Part shown: in pieces, positions 6,464-14,987 of the stretch
Numbering within the stretch: position 1 is the stretch's first letter
Layout of the letters: each line of letters begins with the position of its first letter
Source: Fidelibacterota bacterium
GTDB lineage: Bacteria; Fidelibacterota; UBA8477; JABMPR01
Assembly: GCA_030596225.1 (NCBI GenBank)
Contig: JAUVKO010000018.1
Coordinates: 1-15,152 of the forward strand
Length of the DNA: 15,152 nt
Direction of reading: 5' to 3'
Made by a program: the position numbers and the translations under genes
Notes under the pieces: generated by a model
The model's database searches: none
Told to the model about the DNA's origin: nothing
Seen by the model: the letters and a program-made list of their open reading frames with translations, nothing else

Positions 6464-8236
6464 CTAATGGCGTTCGAAACGCTTATCCAATTCATCAATA
6501 CTGAGATTGATAATAATGGGGCGACCATGCGGGCAATAAAAAGGATTTTCTGTGGCAAATAATCGATCCACCAATACGCGCATTTCCTCCTCAGAAAGGG
6601 GGTCCCCGGCTTTCACAGCGGCTTTGCAGGAATAGGATGCTGCCAAACGTTTGGCCGGTGAATAATCAAAAACCCGGTTCTCACGATAATGATCAATGAT
6701 CTCCTTGAGGATGGCGCCCTCACTGCCTCCACGCATTCCCGTAGGCACGGCCTCCACGAGAATCGTTCTGGGGCCGAACTCTCTCATCCGAAAACCCAGA
6801 GTGTTCATTGAAGGGATGATATCTACCAAAATATTATAGTCATCAGCCGAAAACTCCTGCGTTGCAGGGAACAACAATTGTTGAGAGCTGCCTTGATTTT
6901 CATTCATATCGGAGAGAGCTTCTTCATATAAAATGCGCTCATGAGCAACATGCTGATCAATGATGGCAATTCCATTGTTGATCTGACTGAGGATGTACTT
7001 GTTATGCACCTGCCAGATAAATCCCCCAGATTGTCGCTGAGGCTTGCTAGCCTCCGGACCTTGATCCAGGACCTGGCTAAACTGTCGGGCCTTCTGGAGT
7101 ATCTCGCTTTCCTCCACACTGCGCAACTGTGCTGAAGCTGTATTAGGATCAACCGGACCAATGGAAAAGCTGGTCTGTGATAAGTCGGTGGATCTGGGTG
7201 GGAATAGTGGTGCAGATTGGGGGCGATCCTGAAAACCCGGCATCACCTTCAGGGTCTGACGTAAACCATTCTCAACGGTTTCCTTAACCACGTGGTAAAC
7301 CCGCCACTCATCATTGAATTTCACTTCCGTCTTTGTGGGATGCACATTAACATCTACCTCATTGAGCGGAACAGAGATATCTAACAGATAGAAGGGGAAC
7401 TCGCCTCTCTGGATCAGCGACTTATAAGCTTGATACACTGCATTATTAATCAGTCTGTCAGAGATGGGGCGTTGATTGATGGAGAGATATTGTTCTCCCC
7501 GAGCAACCCGAACCAGGTCGAGATTTCCGATAAAGCCACTAACCTTAATGTTACCACGGGCATCCTCAACACTGATAATCTTGTTGCGATATTCACTGCC
7601 AAAAATGGATACAATGCGCTCCTCAGGTGTGGAAACTCTTAGATCTAGAATAACTTTATCATCAGCAATAAGCTTAAATGCGATATGTGGATAAATAAGT
7701 GCTAGAGGTTTAACCCGTTCAAGGATGTGGTTCAGTTCCGTACGTTTAGCCTTCAGAAATTTGAGACGGGCCGGCACATTGAAAAAGAGATTTTTCACAG
7801 TGATGCGTGTACCTGTTTCCCAGGCGGCGGGTTGAACTTCCCCGATCTTTCCGGCTTGCACTTCCAGAGAATAGGCGTTCTCGCTTCCACGAGCCCTGGA
7901 AACCAGTTCCATCATGGAAACTGAGGCAATACTGGGTAAGGCCTCACCCCTAAATCCCATAGTTCGAATCCGAAACAGGTCCTCGATCTCAGCAATCTTA
8001 CTGGTGGCATGACGCTGGAGGGCCAATTCTAATTCATCCCGGTCCAAACCGAGACCATCATCCACTACCTGGATCAGCTCTCGCCCACCGTTGCCAATAA
8101 TGATCTCTATCCGGCTTGCCTCTGCATCAATCGCATTCTCGACCAATTCCTTGACCACAGAGGCCGGTCTTTGGACCACCTCGCCGGCAGCGATCTTGTT
8201 GCACAGAATATCAGGAAGAATGTGAATGCGAGACAT
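6464..8236 (-). CDS. mutL: DNA mismatch repair protein MutL
   Basis: Couples mismatch recognition by MutS to strand incision and removal. The N-terminal GHKL ATPase has E30 and N34 (KELVENAIDA), VDDGLGL at 58-64 and GFRGEAL at 94-100. It is followed by the transducer domain with VDVNVHPTKTEVKF. A variable linker follows. The C-terminal dimerisation domain holds the endonuclease signatures DQHVAHERILYE (from 427, with Val where DQHA usually has Ala), SCKAAVKAG (536-544) and CPHGRP (568-573). This MutL is therefore predicted to nick DNA itself, as in bacteria lacking MutH. The length (590) is normal. It begins 14 bases after the ftcD stop, with no strong ribosome site, which suggests translational coupling. 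Confidence 0.97.
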   Translation of the reverse strand: MSRIHILPDILCNKIAAGEVVQRPASVVKELVENAIDAEASRIEIIIGNGGRELIQVVDDGLGLDRDELELALQRHATSKIAEIEDLFRIRTMGFRGEALPSIASVSMMELVSRARGSENAYSLEVQAGKIGEVQPAAWETGTRITVKNLFFNVPARLKFLKAKRTELNHILERVKPLALIYPHIAFKLIADDKVILDLRVSTPEERIVSIFGSEYRNKIISVEDARGNIKVSGFIGNLDLVRVARGEQYLSINQRPISDRLINNAVYQAYKSLIQRGEFPFYLLDISVPLNEVDVNVHPTKTEVKFNDEWRVYHVVKETVENGLRQTLKVMPGFQDRPQSAPLFPPRSTDLSQTSFSIGPVDPNTASAQLRSVEESEILQKARQFSQVLDQGPEASKPQRQSGGFIWQVHNKYILSQINNGIAIIDQHVAHERILYEEALSDMNENQGSSQQLLFPATQEFSADDYNILVDIIPSMNTLGFRMREFGPRTILVEAVPTGMRGGSEGAILKEIIDHYRENRVFDYSPAKRLAASYSCKAAVKAGDPLSEEEMRVLVDRLFATENPFYCPHGRPIIINLSIDELDKRFERH

Positions 8237-8250
8237 TTGAACGTTGATTC

Positions 8251-9942
8251 TTAGGAGTTAGCTGCGATAAGTTTGGAATTAATGGCAGCCAAAACTTGAT
8301 CGGATAAAGTTTTTGCTTCAGATCTCAATTTAGCAACCTGTTGTTCAAAGTCCGCTACCACTTGTTTATCATCAATCCCGGGAATATTGATAAGCACATT
8401 CATAGCGGCACCTTCCAGCCCTGCTCCAGCCTGGAGGACAGCGACACCGGCATCAGACAATGAATTCTGATTCCCGATCTCTGTCAACCGAGCGGCCAAA
8501 CTCATGATTTTGAGAGAATTCTCCATCACTTGCAGCGGGATCTGGGCAGAATAGACAGTGGCTTTCTGAATCGCCTGAGCACGAGCTGTTTTTTGTTCAG
8601 CACTCTGCTTGGGAAGACGCATGGCAGCCATCACATTATTAAAAGATTGTGTATCTTCATCCACCAGGTAGAGAAATGTATCTTTCATGGCCTGAGCAGT
8701 ATTGCTCAATTCTTCAATTTCATCCCAATGCTCTTTATAACCCTTCTTACCGTAGGTTAAAACACCTACCATATTGCTAAGTCCGGCAGCCATTGCTGAA
8801 GCTAAGGCAGAGACCGATCCCCCACCGGGGGCAGGAGAATCAGAGCCTAATTCATCCACAAATTCAGTGACACCCATCTCAACCAGTTTCTGGTCATTTT
8901 TTGAGCCTAATTGATATTCAATGATGCGATCTTGCGGATTGAAGGGTGTAATCTCATTCAGACCCATACTCTGGATAGCGATTCGGATGATCTCGGCATG
9001 GGAGACCGCAGTACTGGATCTCTGTTTCTTGAGAAAATATTTCCCGGCATCCAACATAGCATCTAAAGGGATCAAGCCCACCAGCTCACTACCTGATACA
9101 CGCAAACCCCGCTTGTCAGCCTCTTTGACAACTTCATCGAAAGCGATGTGAAAGGGAGTCACTTCCAGGTCCACCAGATTCATGGAGATCTGCGCCATTT
9201 TGTATTCATCAATGTACCAGCCCACAGCTTTTACAGCTTTCAGAGTTCCGGGGCGTTTGATGGGCGTTCCATTTTCATCACGAATGAATTTTTTGGTTTT
9301 AGGATCCCTGGCATTGCGACCGGCCTCCCTGACCTCCAGAGCAATATCAGTAGCTTTCTTTTGATCTCGGGTATTGAGATTCACGTTGTAAGCGATCAGG
9401 AATTTTCGGGCACCCATCACCGTGGCACCGGACTTGGCATTAAACTCTGCCAGACCATAATCAGGTTTCCAATTGGGATCTTTTAACTTTTCTGCCAGAC
9501 CTTCATATTCACCAGCCCTTATTTTTGCCAGATTCTGTCGATCCGGTGATGTGGCAGAATACTCATACAAATAAACGGGGATATTCAATTCCTCACCAAC
9601 GCGTTTTCCCAGAATACGAGAAAGTTCTGCACAATCGTCCATGGTCATTCCGCTAACCGGGATGAAAGGACAGACATCTGTGGCTCCCATGCGGGCATGA
9701 GCTCCTGAATGTTTGGTCATATCAATAACTTCGGAAGCACGTTTTATTGCCTGGAAAGCGCCTTCCACCACAGCTTCAGGATTTCCCACGAAGGTAACCA
9801 CTGTTCGATTTGTGTCGGCTCCGGGATCAACATCCAATAGAGTGACTCCCTCAACTTCTTTGATGACTGAGGTAATCTGTTCGATCACAGCTAAATCACG
9901 ACCTTCACTGAAATTTGGAACACATTCTACGATCTTTTGCAT
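8251..9942 (-). CDS. ftcD: Glutamate formiminotransferase / formiminotetrahydrofolate cyclodeaminase (fused FtcD)
   Basis: Catalyses the last steps of the formiminoglutamate branch of histidine breakdown: the formimino group is moved to tetrahydrofolate, then deaminated to 5,10-methenyl-THF, feeding one-carbon metabolism. The formiminotransferase part spans about 1-310 (VECVPNFSEGRD; H82 in HSGAHARMGATDV, matching the catalytic His82 of the mammalian enzyme). The helical cyclodeaminase part spans about 350-560 (SPAPGGGSVSALASAMAAGL at 369 onward). The 563-residue fused form is like the animal enzyme and is also found in many bacteria; others keep the halves separate. The ATG at 9942 is preceded by AAAGG, which lies just after the stop of the small membrane protein. 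No other hut gene is in the window, so it is separated from any local histidine-degradation cluster. Confidence 0.96.
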   Translation of the reverse strand: MQKIVECVPNFSEGRDLAVIEQITSVIKEVEGVTLLDVDPGADTNRTVVTFVGNPEAVVEGAFQAIKRASEVIDMTKHSGAHARMGATDVCPFIPVSGMTMDDCAELSRILGKRVGEELNIPVYLYEYSATSPDRQNLAKIRAGEYEGLAEKLKDPNWKPDYGLAEFNAKSGATVMGARKFLIAYNVNLNTRDQKKATDIALEVREAGRNARDPKTKKFIRDENGTPIKRPGTLKAVKAVGWYIDEYKMAQISMNLVDLEVTPFHIAFDEVVKEADKRGLRVSGSELVGLIPLDAMLDAGKYFLKKQRSSTAVSHAEIIRIAIQSMGLNEITPFNPQDRIIEYQLGSKNDQKLVEMGVTEFVDELGSDSPAPGGGSVSALASAMAAGLSNMVGVLTYGKKGYKEHWDEIEELSNTAQAMKDTFLYLVDEDTQSFNNVMAAMRLPKQSAEQKTARAQAIQKATVYSAQIPLQVMENSLKIMSLAARLTEIGNQNSLSDAGVAVLQAGAGLEGAAMNVLINIPGIDDKQVVADFEQQVAKLRSEAKTLSDQVLAAINSKLIAANS

Positions 9943-9953
9943 CTGTAAAACCT

Positions 9954-10133
9954 TTATACTTTAGCTAAATAATAGAGCAGATAAGCAATGATTCCGGCCA
10001 TGACAAACAAGCCAAGCATACTGCGTTTTGGATAATTTGAGGTTAAACGCTGAAACTCAATGCGTTTTTTCTTAGCCTCTGTAAGTTCGAAGCGGCTCAA
10101 TCGACGGATCTTGGAGAATTTGAGTTCAGACAT
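9954..10133 (-). CDS. Small single-pass membrane protein, 59 residues, unknown function
   Basis: Minus-strand frame beginning MSELKFSKIRRLSRFELTEA, with a strongly basic, probably amphipathic N-terminal half (KKKRIEFQRL) and one hydrophobic segment at about 39-56 (SMLGLFVMAGIIAYLLYYL), ending in AKV. Its ATG shares one base with the protease stop (TAATG), and its own stop lies 11 bases before ftcD, so it fits exactly into the operon with no wasted space. Together these support a real gene. Predicted topology is N-terminus in the cytoplasm by the positive-inside rule. I do not recognise the family. Given coupling to the M50 protease, it may be an accessory or substrate of it, but that is inference. 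Confidence 0.75.
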   Translation of the reverse strand: MSELKFSKIRRLSRFELTEAKKKRIEFQRLTSNYPKRSMLGLFVMAGIIAYLLYYLAKV

Positions 10134-10771
10134 TAGATACCGGCGAATATACCTGTGAAGAAATGGATGAATGGACCAATCACTACACCCAGAACATGAA
10201 AACCGGTCACCCAGCCAAACATGATGACCCCAAAAAGGATCATGGGTCCTTTGGTTTCAATGAGATAAAGGGTATTCGCATAGCTATGCGGCAATATTCC
10301 AGCTAGAATCTTGGATCCATCCAGAGGTGGAATAGGCAGCAAGTTAAAGAAAGCCAGGGCCAGATTAATGTAGAGTGAGAAGTAAAGCATTTGAAAGAGG
10401 ATGCTTGTAAAATCTCCAGCTTGTCCACTGGCCAAGCCTGAAGCAATGAAGATCCTGATCAATATTCCGGAAACAAGTGCCAATGCCATATTCATGAGAG
10501 GGCCGGCAGCTGATATCCACATAAGATCACGTTTGGGGTTTCCCAGATAACGTGTGTCGACCGGAACCGGTTTAGCCCAGCCAAAGTGAATCAGAAAGAT
10601 CATAATGGTTCCCAGGGGATCCAGATGAGCCAGTGGATTCAGAGTTAAGCGCCCCATATATTTTGCAGTGGGATCGCCAAAACGAAAAGCCACATAAGCA
10701 TGGGCAAATTCGTGAAAGGTGAGAGCAATGAGGATGGCCGGGACAGCCAAAAGAAGTGTGTATAAATCCAT
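10133..10771 (-). CDS. Site-2 protease family (M50) intramembrane metallopeptidase
   Basis: Cuts substrate helices within the membrane. The 212 residues are nearly all membrane segments. HEFAHA (H20, E21, H24) gives the HExxH zinc site in the first helix. NLLPIPPLDG (143-152) supplies the third zinc ligand, Asp151, on a later helix. PLAHLDPLGT and WAKPVPVD are also typical of this short bacterial branch. It lacks the PDZ domain of RseP-type proteases, so it belongs to the compact PDZ-less group whose substrates are mostly unknown. The ATG at 10771 is preceded by TAAGGA. It is the first gene of the minus-strand operon, with a promoter candidate just upstream, and is coupled to the next small gene by a TAATG overlap. 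Confidence 0.92.
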   Translation of the reverse strand: MDLYTLLLAVPAILIALTFHEFAHAYVAFRFGDPTAKYMGRLTLNPLAHLDPLGTIMIFLIHFGWAKPVPVDTRYLGNPKRDLMWISAAGPLMNMALALVSGILIRIFIASGLASGQAGDFTSILFQMLYFSLYINLALAFFNLLPIPPLDGSKILAGILPHSYANTLYLIETKGPMILFGVIMFGWVTGFHVLGVVIGPFIHFFTGIFAGI

Positions 10772-10809
10772 TTATTTCAAATTTCCTTATTTCATTTTTT
10801 AAACCGCCT

Positions 10810-10837
10810 AATATAGACGATGCACCATAGAAGTGAA
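10810..10837 (-). promoter_or_regulatory. Candidate promoter of the protease-ftcD-mutL-miaA operon
   Basis: On the minus strand TTCACT (10837-10832), a 16-base spacer and TATATT (10815-10810) fit a sigma70-type promoter (four and five of six consensus bases). The leader to the protease ATG would be about 30 bases and includes TAAGGA. The intergenic space is divergent and short, so a promoter for each side is expected here; no equally good match was found for the plus-strand SDR gene. Confidence 0.4.
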
Positions 10838-10903
10838 CAGGATTAGCAGACAATTGTTCCTTTCCCTATTAGCATTAGAGGCATAATATGTTTGGTCTCT
10901 ACT

Positions 10904-10910
10904 GAGGAAG
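10904..10910 (+). promoter_or_regulatory. Ribosome binding site fixing the SDR start
   Basis: GAGGAAG lies five bases before ATG 10916. It falls inside the longer reading that begins at TTG 10892, so it argues for the internal ATG as the true start. Confidence 0.65.
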
Positions 10911-10915
10911 AAATT

Positions 10916-11680
10916 ATGGATTTTGGAATTAAAAATAAAGTATCACTGGTTCAGGGAGCTTCTTCCGGACTGGGATATGCAGCAGCTCTTGAACTGGCTC
11001 ATGAAGGCTGTCGCGTAGTCATCTGCTCAAGAAATGAGAGTAGAATTGAAAATGCTGCGAAGCGGATCAGATCTGCAACAGGTGCGGAAGTCATAGCCTT
11101 TGTCTGTGATGTTGCTGACAATCAGGCTCGACAAGAGATACTGGCCAAGATCGAATCCACCTGGGGAACCATTGATATTTTGGTAGCTAATAATAGGGGG
11201 CCAGCTCCAGGCACCTACGACAATCTAGATGAGACCCAATGGAATCAGGCTTTACAGAATAATCTTATTGCCATGAAAGACTCAGCTTTGGAAGTATTGC
11301 CCGGTATGCAGAAGCAGAACTGGGGACGAATTATTTTCATTACCTCAGTATCAGTTAAGCAACCAATTGATTCTCTCATTCTTTCAAATACAGCTCGTGC
11401 CGGGCTTACCGGTTTCGCCAAAACACTATCCACTCAAGTCGCAGACCAGGGGATCACCGTAAATATGGTCCTTCCCGGCATTCATGACACTGAGCGTGTA
11501 AAAGAACTTCATTCCGATCTAGCTCACCCTGCGCTGATCGCCAAAGACATCCCCATGAAAAGATTGGGCCGACCGGAGGAGCTGGCAGCTGTCATTAGCT
11601 TTTTAGCTTCAACCCGGGCCAGTTATATCACCGGACAATCCATTGTCGTGGATGGTGGTCTGGTTAAAAGTCTGTTCTGA
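10916..11680 (+). CDS. SDR-family protein lacking the canonical catalytic Tyr and Lys (BKR-like)
   Basis: Rossmann-fold protein of 254 residues. The nucleotide-binding loop is QGASSGLG (13-20), where Q replaces the usual T. ANNRG (91-95) stands for NNAG. The C-terminal SYITGQSIVVDGGL is typical of FabG-like SDRs. At the active site YxxxK is replaced: S157-N-T-A-R161 in ILSNTARAGL, so both Tyr and Lys are missing, while Ser in the TSVSVK segment (144-146) remains. This matches a known subgroup of ketoacyl-reductase-like SDRs with imperfect motifs, so it is not a simple mutation. Catalysis by the standard SDR mechanism is doubtful; substrate unknown. I chose ATG 10916 because GAGGAAG (10904-10910) is well spaced before it. 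A TTG at 10892 would add eight residues without support. The next gene begins two bases after its stop. Confidence 0.9.
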   Translation: MDFGIKNKVSLVQGASSGLGYAAALELAHEGCRVVICSRNESRIENAAKRIRSATGAEVIAFVCDVADNQARQEILAKIESTWGTIDILVANNRGPAPGTYDNLDETQWNQALQNNLIAMKDSALEVLPGMQKQNWGRIIFITSVSVKQPIDSLILSNTARAGLTGFAKTLSTQVADQGITVNMVLPGIHDTERVKELHSDLAHPALIAKDIPMKRLGRPEELAAVISFLASTRASYITGQSIVVDGGLVKSLF

Positions 11681-11682
11681 GC

Positions 11683-12135
11683 ATGGCCAAAACCCCTGGT
11701 AAACAACGCTTTTATGCAGAGGGACTGCACTTTGAATGCATCGGTTGTGGTGCCTGCTGCAAGTTAGGTGGTGGCTTTGTGTATCCCAGTCTGGAAGATG
11801 TCGGCTTCGCAGCAAAGTATTTAGATTTGAGCGTCAATGCTTTTACAAATACCTACATGGAGCTGCATAAGGGTCAGTATGTATTCAAAAATGATGGTGA
11901 TAATTGCATTTTTTATGGTGAAAAGGGCTGCACTATATATGAAGCACGTCCGACGCAGTGCCGTACTTATCCTTTTTGGAAGGCCAATTTAAAATCCCAT
12001 TACCGCTGGAAGATCATCGAACAAGAATGCGAAGGCATTGGACAGGGGAAACTTTACAGCACGGATGAGATCGAAGCGATCAAGAATCAGACCAGCCAAA
12101 CACCGGCTGGACCTGATCCCAAGAGTCTCAAATAG
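11683..12135 (+). CDS. YkgJ-family cysteine-cluster protein
   Basis: 150 residues. FECIGCGACC carries C19, C22, C25 and C26, the CxxCxxCC signature of this family, thought to hold a zinc or iron-sulfur site. Further cysteines at C75, C83 (NCIFYGEKGCTIYEARPTQC), C93 and C116 complete the usual pattern; the segment YEARPTQCRTYPFW is diagnostic. Biochemical function of the family is not established. The ATG lies two bases after the SDR stop, and the upstream sequence has only a weak purine stretch, so translation is probably coupled to the SDR gene. The two could act in one redox process, which is inference from pairing only. The C-terminal tail is short and polar. The gene is convergent with the exported-protein gene, 40 bases away, and no terminator is visible between them. 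Confidence 0.92.
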   Translation: MAKTPGKQRFYAEGLHFECIGCGACCKLGGGFVYPSLEDVGFAAKYLDLSVNAFTNTYMELHKGQYVFKNDGDNCIFYGEKGCTIYEARPTQCRTYPFWKANLKSHYRWKIIEQECEGIGQGKLYSTDEIEAIKNQTSQTPAGPDPKSLK

Positions 12136-12175
12136 TTCAGCTCAACTGCTACAAATGTATATGCTAAATTACGTC

Positions 12176-14848
12176 TTATCGCAACAATACCATTTTAATT
12201 GTTTGTTGGAAAGTGCCTGCTTGCAAGTGACCAAAATAAACACCTGTGGCAAGCAATGCACCTCGTGAATCCAGGCCATTCCATTGCAAATCATACCAAC
12301 CGGCTGTTTGATTTTTGATTTCCCAGCTCCGCACCATTCGTCCTTTCAGGTCATAGATAGTGATCGCGACATCTTCCATTTCAGGCAGTGCATATGGTAT
12401 AATGGTTGTTGGATTGAATGGATTGGGGTAGTTCTGCTGCAATTCGAATGATTGAGGAAGCTGCGATATTTGATTCGTACCAACCAGATAATTAGAATCA
12501 CTATGCAATAGAACGTCATCGATTACCCAGAAAACAAATCCCTCTGGTCGATGAACCAGAAATCGTAAAGAGAATTCAGCTTCATCAGTATAAGGTATCA
12601 GATCATACTGATAAGTCCCTGAAGGTTGGACACCACTAAACTGATCAATAGTGATCCAGTTCCCCTGTGTAAATACTTGCAACACGCCATAGGTACCCTC
12701 TGCAAAAGTGAAGGCCATGGGAATCCTTAGCCAACATTGCTCAAAATAGGTGAGATCCAATTTTCTTGTGAAAGTCATGGTATCGCTGGTAGCTTCTGTT
12801 GTGGTAGACATAGCGAGTTGAACCGTATTTCCCCAGTGTTTTTCTCCATCATAGAAGGTTGAAAAGGAACCATTTTCAAAAGGATGCCAATCAACAAAAT
12901 CAGTATACCGTAACTTGCGTTCCCAATTCCCTATATATTCCTCAATTCCGGCCACAAAGAACAAGTGCTCTGAGTCAGCCATATTTTCATTCAGACTCCC
13001 ATCGACAGCGGTGACCCAGTATCGAATTGTATCGCCTACCTGCATGGCCATATCAGCCATTTCACCGGCATAGACTGTGTTTGAATGCCACTCAACTTCA
13101 TTAGAATCGATGGGTAAAACAGGTCCAGTCATGATGTCGCTGGTACCCACAGTCCAGTTGAGCCATACTTCAGCAATATTGTTTCTTACATCAAACACGG
13201 TATCGATCTGAACAGATTTTACAAAGGGTAACAAATAATGAATATCATCATGTCCTTGAAGCCCGGCGACCCTTGGTACTTCAAGATCCGGTCCAAAGGT
13301 AAACAAACGAGTATTATATGGCGCACCTGAAGGCCAATAATCCAGTTCTCCGGCAGTATCTTCATGAGATAAGTAATACGATAAAGTGGTCGTGCTTTCC
13401 ACCAAAAGATTTGGAATCTCAGCCGACCATATTAAACTCCCCTGTGAGATCAGATCCACAGTATACCAGAGATCATCTAATTGATAATGTAACTTGGTCT
13501 CGTTGGACCACTTACTTTGTGTATCGAGAATCTCAAACTGGAAGGTGAATGGCCCAGGGCTTTCCGTATTATGAGGTAGATCCACTTCTGATATCTGCAC
13601 GATGTCGGCTAAGTCTGTGAATTGTGAATCGTATATGTTGTGAACAGTTTCCACATCATCAAATAACGCTGCAACAGCGGCCAGAGGATCTGATCCTGGA
13701 GAAATTGCGCAGGCTGCAACGACTTGCTGTGAGTCACCTGGTGAAAAACTGAACGGTCCTGTTGATAAGAGGCTGCGCCAATCCCGTGGGTTGGTCTCGT
13801 TGGCTGCCAACCAGCCGGTTCCATCCAGGGGGTTTCCATTGAAAATAAATGGGTCAGGATTCCCGGTGACAGGATTTATATGCAAATGCCCCTCAATATC
13901 TTGACCTTGTAGATGTCTAAACGCCTCCCAGGCTGTTTCCGGATCACCAAACTCAGAACTTGAATTAAAGGGATAAAAAGCACTTGAATGTAAATTCATA
14001 TGGTCTGGAATAGCTTCTCCTGAGACCCAGGCCGTTTCACCCGGCGATGGGACAATAGGACCCTGCAAAAGAGTAAAGCCTACAGCCGGCGGAAATAATC
14101 CATAGTCTCGGTCAGGCAATTCATCCTTGTAGTGATAACTCAAGTCCAGATCTGGTTTACATCCCAGGTAATCTTTTGTGGCATCGCCCAAATCTATATC
14201 CTGCCAGATACCGAGATAAACTGAGTCCAGTTGATTTTCGCCGGCATTGCGAATATTCCATTCAATGAACATAACATTCTCAAGGGGATGAGGTGCTTCA
14301 AAACCATAGATGGCACTGGACACTTCGATATCAAGTGGAGATGTGCTCCATAACCAGCTATGCCGTTCCTCATTACCATCGTTAAATACAGACCAGAAAT
14401 AGAGATCACCCTTAGTATCCGGTTTATCAATTGCCGGATCATAGACCCCATTTTCATTCACATCAATCCAGGGAGCCCCTTGATCCACCGGCCAGACCTG
14501 CCAGTCCGGGTTTGCGGCTCCATCAGCGACACGAATCTTATAGATGCGATTCTCGGGAGCAGTGGGATCTGAGCCCCAGGGACCGGGAACAAATTCACTG
14601 GTGAATTCACAGGCGGCACTGCGAATGTCGGTGATGCCGTTTATCTTTTCGCTGACGATCCATAATCCCCCAGCATAAACCACATAGTTCCCACTGCCCA
14701 AAGGCCATTCCATGCCAGGGCGTCCCGCGGTTATTGTACCATTATTTGACCACGCGTTACCGATTTGATTTCCTTCCCAGAGTTGGAAATCATCAATAGC
14801 AAATAATGATGCACTAACAAATAGAATAAAAATGATTCGTGATTTCAT
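12176..14848 (-). CDS. Exported protein with C-terminal NPFNPTT / FlgD-like sorting domain
   Basis: 890 residues. The N-terminus MKSRIIFILFVSASLFA is a signal peptide, with cleavage likely after A17. WIDVNENGVYDP at 127-138 has a D-x-N-x-N-G-x-x-D loop like calcium-binding EF-hand or dockerin loops. RDWRSLLSTGPFSFSPGDSQ, followed by QVVAACA, is a segment I associate with large surface proteins of FCB-type bacteria. Beta-rich, Ig-like stretches follow. The C-terminal ~94 residues (from 797) hold QNYPNPFNPTT and VAITIYDLKGRMV...GWYDLQWNGLDSRG...GVYFGHLQAG, the type A sorting / FlgD-like Ig domain used for type IX-like secretion or surface attachment. The ribosome site GGGAGGGG directly precedes the ATG. 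The passenger's function is not recognised: no protease or glycosidase motif was seen, so it may be structural or adhesive. Confidence 0.9.
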   Translation of the reverse strand: MKSRIIFILFVSASLFAIDDFQLWEGNQIGNAWSNNGTITAGRPGMEWPLGSGNYVVYAGGLWIVSEKINGITDIRSAACEFTSEFVPGPWGSDPTAPENRIYKIRVADGAANPDWQVWPVDQGAPWIDVNENGVYDPAIDKPDTKGDLYFWSVFNDGNEERHSWLWSTSPLDIEVSSAIYGFEAPHPLENVMFIEWNIRNAGENQLDSVYLGIWQDIDLGDATKDYLGCKPDLDLSYHYKDELPDRDYGLFPPAVGFTLLQGPIVPSPGETAWVSGEAIPDHMNLHSSAFYPFNSSSEFGDPETAWEAFRHLQGQDIEGHLHINPVTGNPDPFIFNGNPLDGTGWLAANETNPRDWRSLLSTGPFSFSPGDSQQVVAACAISPGSDPLAAVAALFDDVETVHNIYDSQFTDLADIVQISEVDLPHNTESPGPFTFQFEILDTQSKWSNETKLHYQLDDLWYTVDLISQGSLIWSAEIPNLLVESTTTLSYYLSHEDTAGELDYWPSGAPYNTRLFTFGPDLEVPRVAGLQGHDDIHYLLPFVKSVQIDTVFDVRNNIAEVWLNWTVGTSDIMTGPVLPIDSNEVEWHSNTVYAGEMADMAMQVGDTIRYWVTAVDGSLNENMADSEHLFFVAGIEEYIGNWERKLRYTDFVDWHPFENGSFSTFYDGEKHWGNTVQLAMSTTTEATSDTMTFTRKLDLTYFEQCWLRIPMAFTFAEGTYGVLQVFTQGNWITIDQFSGVQPSGTYQYDLIPYTDEAEFSLRFLVHRPEGFVFWVIDDVLLHSDSNYLVGTNQISQLPQSFELQQNYPNPFNPTTIIPYALPEMEDVAITIYDLKGRMVRSWEIKNQTAGWYDLQWNGLDSRGALLATGVYFGHLQAGTFQQTIKMVLLR

Positions 14849-14870
14849 ATCCCCTCCCTAAGTAAAGGGG

Positions 14871-14899
14871 ATTATACAGTTTAACGAGTATTAAGACAA
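14871..14899 (-). promoter_or_regulatory. Sigma70-type promoter of the exported-protein gene, flanked by inverted repeats
   Basis: On the minus strand TTGTCT (14899-14894), a 17-base spacer and a perfect TATAAT (14876-14871). The transcript would begin near 14864, leaving a leader of under 20 bases that carries the ribosome site. Two inverted repeats surround it. CGAGTA/TACTCG (14885-14890/14905-14910) straddles the -35 box. ATCCCCT/AGGGGAT (14849-14855/14866-14872) reaches from the ribosome site into the -10 box. Either could be an operator. Confidence 0.65.
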
Positions 14900-14987
14900 G
14901 CGATTACTCGCAGGATGTGCAAACAGAATAGGTTAATGCTATTTTATAAGGGTCTCTATCCTCAGATAAAAAAGGGCTTTGAGGGTT

